From positions 19,098,171-19,162,170 of the forward strand of contig CM060194.1 of NCBI GenBank assembly GCA_030549335.1: 64,000 nucleotides of DNA, given 5' to 3'. The DNA is from Pontederia crassipes (taxonomy: Eukaryota; Streptophyta; Magnoliopsida; Commelinales; Pontederiaceae). Under the pieces are notes generated by a model. That model ran no database searches and was not told where the DNA came from. It saw only the letters and a list, made by a program, of their open reading frames with translations. Positions within the stretch are counted from its first letter, which is position 1. Each line of letters starts with the position of its first letter. Shown here one piece after another: positions 50,301 to 62,300 of the stretch. The position numbers and the translations under genes are program-made.

Positions 50301-53300
50301 ATTCTTCATGGCTCAAAATTCCAGAAAGAAGTCCCAAAATTACTAATCATGAAAGGTGTAACTACGAAAGCCTTGAACTTTGTTAACCAACTTGATTTTT
50401 GTGACCATAAGTATCAGAAGATAACAAAAAAGTCAAGTTGTTGACCCACTTTGTTTTTTTAGATTTCACCCTATGCACACCACTCTTTAAGTTGCAATGA
50501 GAGAAGATGATTTCAGCTATCAAAGTCACAAATGAATTATGGCATGTGGGCAGCCTAATATAGCCCTCGCACAGCTTTTTTGAAAGACAATCATGCAAAA
50601 CTCTTGTCTTACAAATGTAGCACAGTAAATATTCTGCTTCTTTCATAATGTAGACCAGCATTGGATGATAACCCTTTTTTTTTTGAGGCATTGGATGATA
50701 ACCCTTAGGCAACCAAACATTAAGGTCGTTCTATAGAAGATCTTCAGTAATACAATTCTAAGAAAAGAATAAATTACACAAGTACCTCATATTGCAATAT
50801 GTTTTCCCCATTAACCTTGTGAAATACAATACCTTTTCACATGAGTAAGAGAGTCGTTCTTCTGCTTCTAGCTCAGTCAACTCTCTTTCTCCCCATGATT
50901 TAACAGCTAATTCCACTGCATCATTAGCCAATGATATTGTCTCTTTGGAAAGTTCACATGGAAATAATTTTTTATTCACCTGTAGACACAAATGAACGTA
51001 GACAGATAAGTGATAAGTTCCATCAAACTTCAAAAACTTACAATAAAGAATATACCGTCCAACTCTTTCTTTGTGGAAGTTTCTTCAATGAGAAGGCTCC
51101 TTCAATAGGCTTCACAACCCTGTAGTATTACACATGTTTAGAACAACAGCTTTGTTGACAACAATAGATTCAGGAGAAAATTTTAATAGAGTAAAGACGA
51201 AAGTAAACCGTAGTAATAGCACCATTGTACTATGTCGAGTACTGATGTCTTCCACCAAACAGGTAAACCACTAGGATTTTTTTTAAACGAGAAAGGACGA
51301 CCAACAATGGGGTGGTCATCTGATGTGTTTCATTAAGTTAAGCAAAAAGTTTTACAAAGATGGTTTGAAAAGATAAAACAGAAAACATATGAAGGAAACC
51401 GAAATTAAATGTGTCTCTTCCACTCTTCAAATAGCTTTCGCATAGTGGGTGATGTTGTCAACATAGGCTCTTTCTCCGTGAAAGACTGTCATATTGTTGT
51501 AGACAAATAGCCCATAAGAATGCCAAAGGCAAGGACCTTTGACGTCCGGACATGGACTTGAAAGTGTGAAGCTGGAAGTTTGTGCTGCCGCAATAGAAAT
51601 AGCGCCAAAGCCCATTTGATATTGCCACAGCCCAAAGTTTATCTTCAGTTACAGAATTTGAAGCATGAAAAATCATGCATTATGTCATTGTTGTTTATGT
51701 CATTTTAATAATCAATTTGGTTTAACTATGAATTCATTTGACTAGACTTGAAAGTTTAACTTTTAGAATTGATTCTACCCAAGTTAATTCTGATTTGATG
51801 CAGGAAGTGATAGTTCTGTCATGAGTGTGAAGAATCTGTTCATGGGCATCAAAATTCATACTGTCATGGGTATAAATGCTATGTCACGAGCGTGAAAGAG
51901 AATATCGCAGCCATGACAGAAGCTAAAAAGAGGGATTCACAGCCGTAAACCATAATGCCATGGTCACGATGACCGTGAAGGTCTGTCATAGCCGTGATAG
52001 AAGCTGGAAAAGCAGATCCTTTGGTTTCACGGCCATGAATCGCGCCCGAATCAATTCTGAGATGAGATTTTATCCGACTTTTTGGTCGGAAGTCAATTCT
52101 CAACTCTCTGTCCACAAAAGTGCTATAAAAAGAGATCAAATTCAACTTAAAAGAGGATCCCCTTTGCATTGTTTTTCAATCCAAGAAGGGAGAATCCTTT
52201 GAGCATTACTTTGAGAGGAAAAAAAAGAAAGGATTTCGGGAGATCTACAACCAAGTTTTGCCGGAAACTCAAGAGAGTACAAGCTCAATTTTGTTTAGTT
52301 TGTTCATACTCCCTTTTCCTTTATTTCCTAAATGTTGTAATCAGATTTGATGTGTTTTTAGTGAATTAGTCTTTTTAGGGTCATCCTAGTTAAACTTTAT
52401 TGATGTATCAGAGTTTTTCTTAATATTAGTTTAGTTTCAAATTTTAATAGTATTGCACATTCATATTTAATGCTTTCCTTTTATTCTATGATTTATGAGA
52501 TGATTGCTATACAACAACAACAACAAAGTCTTATCCCACTAGGTGGGGTCGGCTACATGGATCATACGACGCCATTCCGATTCGTTGATCCATGTTCATG
52601 AGATTCGACAGGATTTTACGTTGGCTGTCGAGGCTTAACACAACCCTTCTCCTTTATCCGGGCTTGGGACCGGCTATAAAACATAGGCGGAGTTAGATGA
52701 TTGCTATATGAGAAAAGAAATTAATTTCATAATAGTTTCTAGGATTGATTTTATTTCATGAATTCCACATTTAGGAAAATCAAAAGAGACCTAATTCGTT
52801 ATTAAGTACTTAAGAAAGCCCTTAATCATAATTCCGATTGAATGTATTTTTTGATTAATTAGATAAATTAGGAGCCGAAAGGTTTAATTTATTTTAATGA
52901 TTCTTAAGATAATAATTAAAGTTTGAAACATTGATTAACTAAATGGATTTAATGCCCATCTGCCCAAGTCGTATTGGGCGGACGGTCCTCCCATCCGACG
53001 TTGGACCCTCGGATGGGGATGCTGCGTCGATGGAAGAAGGCGTGTCATGGAGCCAGTTCATCCTGCCAGTTCACGCTGAGCAGCGTTCCCCTCGCTGGTT
53101 CACCCCTAGCAGGTAAATGCCGCCACTGGCACGAACGTACAACAGCAACGATGGCAGTGGCGTCCACTGCAGTGCTTCAGGGCCTGTCCTCGCCCTTCCT
53201 CTCTGGCTCCAGGACCTCCTGCAACTTTCTAAGCAAAGCAATCAGCGGCAGGCCGACCATCGCCACTTCACCCCGGCGTGTCATTGCTACGAAGTACCCT

Positions 53301-56300
53301 GGCATCCAGGGTGGCGGCAACTTCGTTGACCCAAGTGGCTTGATGGCTCTTTCACAGGCAGTGGGCCATGGCGGCCGTCCTTGGCATCTTCGTCGGCCAT
53401 GCGTGGAACGGCATCCCCTGGTTTGAAGCCGGCAGGGACCCGGGCACCATCGCCCTCTTCTCCTTCGGTACCCTCTTCGGCACACAGCTGCTGCTCAAGG
53501 GATGGGTGGAGTCCAAGCGCTGGGTCGACTTCTTTGACCAAGACTCGCAGCCCGTCGAGAGGGCCATAATCTTCCGCCTCTTGAGCTTGAGAGGGTGAAA
53601 GGTGACGTTCTGCAGAGGCTTTGTCAGTTGGAGCTCTGATCTGACGAGGGAAGGCCCACCCTCAGCCACAGTCGAGTCGCCGCCGATTATGTGTCTCCCT
53701 CTCCGACCATTGTAGAACCGCTCACCGCAAACCACCCTTTTTTTCATCGCGCGTGGGTTCTCCATCCGACGGACGAGAGAGTGGGGCAGACGGTCCTAAC
53801 AGTAGAACTTGGTAGGCCAACCATTAAATTATAACTAAATATTGGAAATTAAAATTTATTATTAATTCAATTAATTCTAAATTGAGAAGATCCATTGCAA
53901 CTCCGCCTATATTTTATAGCCGGTCCCAAGCCCGGATAAAGGAGGAGGGTTGTGTTAGGCCCCGACAGCCAGCATAAAATCCTGTCGAATCTTATGAACA
54001 TGGATCAACGAATGGCGTCGTATGATCCATGTAGCCGACCCCACCTAGTGGGATAAGGCTTTGTTGTTGTTGTTGAGAAGATCCATTGCACTGTAGTGGT
54101 ATAAGTTAGGTGACCTAATCACCAAATCATCCAAGGTGTTCATTTTCTTTATTTTATTTCTTTTATTTAACTTGCATTGGAAACCAATTATTTTCTTAAG
54201 TTTCACAATTAACAAACTTAATAGGATCTTAGTTAACAACCATCCTCGTGGGAACGATAACTTTACTCAATGTTGACAAACACGTAAAACGGACTCGAGA
54301 CAGAGGGTCAGAAAAATACGTAAGTCATGAACGCGTACACGGATGATTCTACTAGATTTTTATGAATATATATATATGTATATACTAACCTATAATATAT
54401 ATAATATTAGTGAAGAGATGCAAATTCTTTTGAACTTAAAGGAACAGTTCCACTAAAGAGTGTGAAGATGAAGTTGTAGCTGGATGTGTAACTTTTGAAT
54501 GAGCTCTTCACCGTCACCAACCCATCTCTGACACACCCTGCCGGCGGCACCACCTCCGTCTTCGGCGGCCCCGCCGATGGCACCACCATCCCCGTCTCCA
54601 GCGGTCTTCGCCGGCAGCGCTACTACACTGCAAACATCCCGAACGCCATCACACAAGAGATGCGCTGCAGGGAGCTCCGCCTTGCCAACGACTGGACCAC
54701 CTTCACCCGCACTCAAGAAACCCGCAGTCATCTTCGGCTGGTGACGTGTTGCTACAGATGTTTAGCAGAGGGGCATTTCGCGCGATCCTGCCTAGGTCTC
54801 CTCATATGCCTTCGGTGTAGGGGGGAGGGTCACCGGAGGTCGTCATGCCCACGGTCCCTGGTTGACTCGTGGTCGGCGAGATTCACTCTGACTGCTCATC
54901 TGCATGGTCTGGACGGAGATGACTATCTTATTTCATGTGTTTATGGGCCCTGCTCTGCATCACTACGAGGCACCATGTGGGAGGAGCTCAGATGTGTGCG
55001 CACCCACCTTCAGAAAGGCAGGTGGTTGATCAGGGGCGACTTCAATGTCACGTTGGACATTGAAGATCGTCCCATCAGACGACGGGGGAGGGACATCGGG
55101 GCAGAAGAGTTCAAAGACTTCATTGATTCGCAGTCGTTGGTCGATTTCCCGCCCTCCAACTGTCAATTCACATGGAGAATCACACGCGCCATCTGCTAGG
55201 TCGAGGATTGATAGATTTCTCGGTTCACTTGAGTTAGCGGAGGCCCACCAGATGACAAATGTCCAGGCTCTCGATAGACCATTTTCGGACCACACCCCCT
55301 TTTGTGGCGGTCGAATGACGGTCCGGTGCAGCACTCGCTCTTCCGCTTTGAGTGCTCCTGGTTACTTGAGGATGGTTTCCGACAGCTAGTGCCAGAGCAG
55401 TGGCAGAGAGTGCCGGCCTCAGATTCGGCGGCCAGGATGCTCGTGAGCCACCTTGACAGTTTGTGGTCCTTCTTGTGCCTGCACAGGCGCCAGATTCGGG
55501 AGGACCGGGCATGACGGAGGACGGAGGCTCTTGGGGTGATCGCCCAGATGGACCGGCTCGAGGACTCCCGCCTCCTCATGGACTCTAAGGCGGCTGAGTG
55601 CAGATGGGCACAGGCAACGATCTAGTTGGAGGACGACCCAGTGGAGGCAGCGCTTTTGTCAAACCCGACTACAGGAAGGAGATGCCAACACTCGGTTCTT
55701 TCACTTATATGCGAGCTCTCACCGGAGGGCGAACAGGATCGAGCAGATTCAGGTGCAAGCCAGACGGTTGCCGGCCACCACAGTGTCTGGTCGGCCATCA
55801 CCTCCTACTTCTAGCCCTCCTCTCAGTGGCAGCCCTCGGGGTGTTGGCGGTGGGCCCCAGGGGACATTCCCCGACTTACCGATGCTCAATCTTCTTTGTT
55901 AGTGCATGCCATCACCGAGGATGAGATCACTGAGGCCCTTCGTGACCTCAATAACGATGGCACTCAGAGCCCGAACTACAGGGAGTTTTGGCTGCTGGTA
56001 TAGGAGGACGTCCCGGAGGTCATCCAGGAGTTCACAAGTGCAAATCGGGGCTTCGAGCGCCTCAACCAGTTCCTGCTATTTCTGCTTTCGAAGCGCACCC
56101 TGGCGGAGCGAGTGGAGGACTTCCGTACGATTGCCTTATCCAATGCCATCTACCTTTTGGTGGCTCGGTGCTGGCGAAACGGCTTCGGAGTTGTTGATCC
56201 ATCCATCATAGCCAGCTTTCATCCAGGGATGGAACATCATCGATAGTTACACCATCGCCTCGGAGATTGTTGCTTCGTTGAGGAGGACCAGCTGCCGAGC

Positions 56301-59300
56301 CTTCCTATGGAAGATCGATTTCTCCAAAGCTTATGACATGGTCTCATGATCTTTCTTGTGGCACTCATTGCAGGCCAAAGGCTTCCCAGAGACTTGGATC
56401 TCCTGGATGAAGCAGTGCACTACTTCCGCTTCATTCTCGGTCTTGGATAATAGGGCTCGATCCGGAGGGTGGATGCAACCGTAGAGGGGGGTTCGTCCTT
56501 GCAGTCGACGCTCTCGCCAAGTGCACTTAGTTCTCCTGCGAGGCGGGCCTTTTCAGCCTCTTCGCTGGGGGACTCGTGCCATCCTTCAGTATGCGGACGA
56601 TACAATATTCTTCATCGAGAGCTCAGAGCTGGAGGCTTGACGGGGAGGCCGGCTCATCCTTTTACGTTCAGTCCTTTCGGTTCTTCCGTTATACTACATG
56701 ACAGTTCTTCCGTTGCTAGCTCAAGTTCTTAGACGTATAGATTATTTGAGGAGCATTTTTTTGGCAAGGGTGCAGGTCCGATCACTGGGGGTCCACCTAG
56801 TTGCTTGGAGCAGTATTTGCTGCCCCACCTCTTAAGGGGGCCTGGGAGTCCGAGATCTCTACTGCACCGAGGAGGACCAGCTGCCGAGCCTTCCTATGGA
56901 AGATCGATTTCTCCAAAGCTTATGACATGGTCTCATGATCTTTCTTGTGGCACTCATTGCAGGCCAAAGGCTTCCCAGAGACTTGGATCTCCTGGATGAA
57001 GCAGTGCACTACTTCCGCTTCATTCTCGGTCTTGGATAATAGGGCTCGATCCGGAGGGTGGATGCAACCGTAGAGGGGGGTTCGTCCTTGCAGTCGACGC
57101 TCTCGCCAAGTGCACTTAGTTCTCCTGCGAGGCGGGCCTTTTCAGCCTCTTCGCTGGGGGACTCGTGCCATCCTTCAGTATGCGGACGATACAATATTCT
57201 TCATCGAGAGCTCAGAGCTGGAGACTTGACGGGGAGGCCGGCTCATCCTTTTACGTTCAGTCCTTTCGGTTCTTCCGTTATACTACATGACAGTTCTTCC
57301 GTTGCTAGCTCAAGTTCTTAGACGTATAGATTATTTGAGGAGCATTTTTTTGGCAAGGGTGCAGGTCCGATCACTGGGGGTCCACCTAGTTGCTTGGAGC
57401 AGTATTTGCTGCCCCACCTCTTAAGGGGGCCTGGGAGTCCGAGATCTCTACTGCACCAACTAGGCTATCCTAGCTCGATGGGTGAGGCGGATTATGGAGC
57501 AAAGGACAGTCTGTGGCATACAGTCTTCCACACATGTTATGGGCGTGATTTATCTTGGGACTCGAGGACCATCTTGCCCCGTGCGGCCTCACCTTCTGGC
57601 ATGGAGTGGCGGCCCAGGTCCCTCGTGTCCGCCCTTGATGGTTCCCTCTCTCGGCTCAGAGGACTTCTCCTTTTGGCCGCACGATTGGACTCTCGGGGGG
57701 CCCCCTTGCTGAGATGTTCCCCTGATTATGGGCCTTCACGGTGCACCCCGAGGCCATGGTAGCGGAGACCTGGGCCAAGGCTGGTGGTCCAGGCTCGGGC
57801 TTCTGGACTCCACTTTTCATATCGCACCTCTCAGATCAGCGGTTCACGGAGTTCCTGGCACTTCATCAGCTGATCGCCCCCTTCCGCCCCGATCAATCTA
57901 AAGCCGATGGATGGTTATGGTTATCAGAGTCCTCAGCGGGCAGCCTCTACATTCGATTCCTACCACCCATTACTCTGTCAGAGGATTTCAAGTTCGATTG
58001 TGGACTTATATGGCGGTTACGAGTGCCGTTGAAAGCCAAGATTTTTGCTTGGCTTCTACGGCGCAGCCGGCTTCGCACTAGGAGGTACAGAGCGTGATGG
58101 GCACCTCATATCGACACATCCAGCGTGCTATGTGACGGGACAGGGGAGGACATCACCCATTTATTTTTTGACTGCCCAACATCTCGAGACATCTGGCAGC
58201 AGACCAACATTGCGGGCCTTTTCTCATCTGATTTGGAGACCGTGTGGCACTCACTTCGTGGTTTAGCCCGTCAGAGACGGGGATGGAGAACGCCTTTGGC
58301 GACCTTTCTGGCTCCAAGCAATCGGATCATTTTTTGTGGGGAGAGACATCAGATTGAGCGTATTGTACATCACATCCTTTTTCTTATCCAGGAGTGGGGT
58401 TTTGTTTAGCTGAGACACTCCCTATCTTTTGAATCTCTCCATTCGAGAGCCCACACTTGTACATGACTTTCAGTTCACAGTTATATAATAGATGGATGAC
58501 AACCACAATCCTGGTGATCATCCTTTTTCTCTTGAAAAAAAACACATTACGACCCTGTTTGGTATGGGGATAATGCATGGGAACAAGGTCTTCTCATTTT
58601 TGTTGCCAAACACCAATTTTGCAAATATGTGGACCCCACATTAATAATTGCAGAACAAAAAAAAAGTAGAGATGAATTTGTTCTTGCCCCACCGACCAAG
58701 AACATACTCATCATAGGAACAAAACGAGAACAAATGCATATTGTTCTAGAACTCATTAACCTTTTACCAAAGAGGGCCTACATGTGCAAAATTGTCATTT
58801 TATACGATATTAATACCTATTTACTTGTATATATATCAAAAATTATTAATTCATGAAAAATTAATACCTGAATAAATTACAATAATAACAGACTAATAGC
58901 AATTGACACATCAATAAATAATGTTACACTTGATTCACGAAAAATTAATACATAAAAATTTATAATAATAACACAATTAACATATCAATAAATATTTTCA
59001 TTATTAATTAGATAATTAACACATCATAATTCTGATTGAATGGTTTTGTGATTAATTAGATAGATTAGAAACCAAAATAATTTATTTATTTCATGCTATG
59101 TTTATGTATGATGAGTGGCGACCTTTGTGAGATTCCTATGTTTTAAATGCTCTAATCTTCTGTAATCTGCAATCACTGTACCACCTTTGCATCAATAAAG
59201 GTTTTGGATGGTTATTTTCTGGTTAATCATCCTTTTTCCCTTCAAAAAATTTTTTTATTTATTTATTTTAATTATTATTAGGATAGTAATTAAAGAACGA

Positions 59301-62300
59301 AATATTTTAAGTAGACTTTGAAATTGAACTTTATTATTGATTCAAGTAATCTTAATTTGTGGAGATTTTGTACATTGTAGTGATGCTAGTTAGGTGCCCT
59401 AATCATCAAATCATTTATCCATGTGATCGATTTCTTTATTTTATTTAATTTGCATTGGATACGAATCATTTTCTTGATTTCTCAATTAGCAAGGTTAAAA
59501 TAGGATCTTAGTTATTAATCGAACGTAACTCTACTCATTCATTATATTACTTGAACGATTAATACAATTGCTAGCATTTGCTATTATTTTGATTGTATCA
59601 GTTACGCATAAATATTATGAAATGATACCTCTAAATAGTAGAATGCAAGGGTAAGAAGAATCATAACCAGCTTTAGATAAAAGCATAGGATATGAGAATA
59701 TTATTTGCAAGAGACCCACATCACTGCAAAACCTAAATAAGGACAAACACGATTATAATAGTTAACTATCTGGTTCCATTAGGAGTACCTCGGCATAAGT
59801 ATCTCACGGAGTTTTAATCTTGCCATAAATTCAGCATTGCCTCCCAGTATGATATCTGTGCCTCGTCCTGCCATATTGGTAGCAATGGTCACTGCTCCAA
59901 GACGTCCACTCTGTGCTACTATTTCTGCTTCTCTCTCCACATTTTCTGGTTTTGCATTGAGGACCTTAAAATGCATGATAGGATCAGGAAACAACAGCCA
60001 CATTCATACTGGAAAGAGCAGCACCAACAACAATAGGAAAACTTCAATACACTCAAAATAGTCACCCAGTTATTCTTACTTTGAGATAGAGGAGAATCCA
60101 GCTTTTTTTAGTAAGAACAAATATTTTCAACACAATCTAATTGCCCCTACAATGAATCACTGTTGTTACTCATCGCTGTTCTAGTTGTGAAGAAATTCCC
60201 CTACGAAGATAAATTTGAAGAATGCATAACATTCTTACAGCTACTATTGTCTTCATTTATCTATTTATTTTCAGGAGGAGCATTGCCTTTATTAATATAG
60301 TTGTTGAGCAAGGTCCCTTTGATGTCAAGGAAATTCTTGTTCATAAAATATCATGATGGAACATTAGATGCTAATAATCAAATTAACAAATGTATTTGAC
60401 TGCATGAGAATGCAACTGTACCTAACCTCATGAGGAATTTCAGCTTCACGCAATTGTTCGGATAAAGCATCACTCTGTTCAACGCTAGTTGTTCCTACAA
60501 GCACAGGTCTTCCCACCTTATTCATTCTAGAAATTTCAACCAAAACAGCACGCCATTTTCCATTAGTTGCCCTAAAAACAACATCTGACTCATCCTGAAA
60601 CAATGTAAAAGATGTGATCAGGAGGCAAGACAAATAAATTAAGAGAAGCAAATTCTTTTGTGGAACATTTTCACCATAAAGAGAAGGAAAACTAAAAGGT
60701 TTACCAGGCTTGCATTCAATCACATAAAGGAAATTCTATTTCCTGCATAGATATGTCAAAGATAATACACAACAGAAGCTAACTTTACCGTTCTCAATCT
60801 TCATCATTTTAGGTTCCATGGGTCATTATCTATCATGTTTTAAGTCGCTACCAAGCTACAATGACATGTTAAATCGGGTACATTATATTGAGTATCTATC
60901 TATGAAACCTGTGAGCCCATTTTCCTTTCATGTTCCCAGAATCTATGATGGGTACAAAGGCATGCTCAATACCAGTAAACATAGAAGAACTAAAATATAA
61001 AAAAGATGTCATGTTGCTTCATAAAAATTAAGTATAGGCAAATTAATACCTTTCTTATCATTGGCTTATTTGTTGGTACAATGGTGACTTTTAGCTTGTA
61101 TATACTCTCAAATTCTGTACTCTCTGTTGCTGCTGTGCCAGTCATGCCGCAAAGTTTTGGGAACTGTTTAGATAAACAAATGTCTGAGAATAAAGTCATG
61201 GTAAGCCTGTGGGTAACTAACATGTCAACTCTGTTAAGGAACTTACAAAACTTAAGCTTAATACATTATTATCTAAAGAAAAAATAATCACCTGAAGAAA
61301 GAAGTTCTGGTAGCTGATTGATGCAAGTGTGACAGTTTCATTCTGTATTGTCACACCCTCTTTTGCTTCGACTGCCTGATGAAGGCCATCACTCCATCGT
61401 CTGCCCTGCCAAATTAACAGCAAGAAAGTTTAAAATTTGAATCACAAGTTCCTTATTATCTTTTGCAAAATGACAAGAATACAGAAATATACGTACTTGC
61501 ATGACTCGGCCTGTGAACTCATCCACAATCAGAACTTCCTTCCCACGAACAATGTAATTTACATCTCTAAGGAAAAGTTCCTTTGCCTTAAGTGCATTTA
61601 GAACATATAAAGCCCATTGTTCACGAGGATCATAGAGATCCTTTATGCCCAATATCTCTTCAGCATCCTCATAACCTTGTTCTGTCAGTAGAATAGTTTT
61701 CTGTTTTTCGTCTACCTGAAAGGAAATATAAGTTAGATAAAATAAATGATATATCTTTAATGTACAGTGTTTTGGATTTTTTTTTACGATTACAACGATA
61801 TATCTTTAACATTCGTGAGTATACGGAAAGAGAAACAGAAAATAAATGGGTACATATAATGCTTTTGGCTATTTTCTTTTAGTAGCCTAGTAGCTTAAAC
61901 TGCATTGAGAATAAAAATGTAAAGAGAAAATAAGCATTCAAGCAATTCAAATGAACTGGACTCTAGCAAGCTCATCAACATACGGTATAGTGAATATCTC
62001 GTTCAAAAGCAGCTGCAATTTTTGCTGATTTATAGTACCGATCACTTGGCTTCTCAGCCATGCCTGATATGATCAGAGGAGTTCTTGCTTCATCAATAAG
62101 AATGGAATCAACTTCATCAATTACACAGAAATTGAAGTCTCTTAAGACAAGCTCATCAACTGTCTGTAAATATCAAGTCATCAAACTTGAGTCAGAAGTG
62201 TCTGGGCATGTGAAGGAAATTTAAAGCATGATACTATAATAATATGAAGGAAGTATATCAGAAGAAAATGCATATATGCATAGATATTGGACAAACTAAC

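Larger units (their letters stand above)
51690..54310 (+). mobile_element. LTR-type retrotransposon sequence, copy 1
   Basis: Non-coding sequence with repeated CATGACCGTGAA-like words (51830-52040) and a leader-like segment (52260-52500). Its 3' end contains GTGGGAACGATAACTTTACTC, of the kind seen at gypsy LTR ends. Segments 52795-52930 and 53826-54270 align with 59015-59080 and 59250-59540 in the same order and orientation. Two SINEs and the LHCB6 copy lie inside it. Outer limits are approximate and no target duplication was found. Confidence 0.5.
51120..59788 (-). other. SECA1 intron 10, expanded by mobile elements
   Basis: 8669 bp between exon 10 (ends CCGAG at 59789) and exon 11 (starts GGTTGTG at 51119). 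It has a GT donor (GTACTCC) and an AG acceptor (ATACTACAG). Contents from low to high coordinate: unassigned sequence, LTR-type sequence, Au SINE, LHCB6 pseudogene, opposed Au SINE, more LTR-type sequence, LINE, MITE, a second LTR-type copy, LINE tail. All other SECA1 introns are under about 900 bp. Confidence 0.88.

Noticed and set aside
52974..53426. A functional LHC or novel plastid protein in the SECA1 intron
   Set aside because: It is LHCB6-like sequence with an internal deletion, a frameshift and loss of the C-terminal half.
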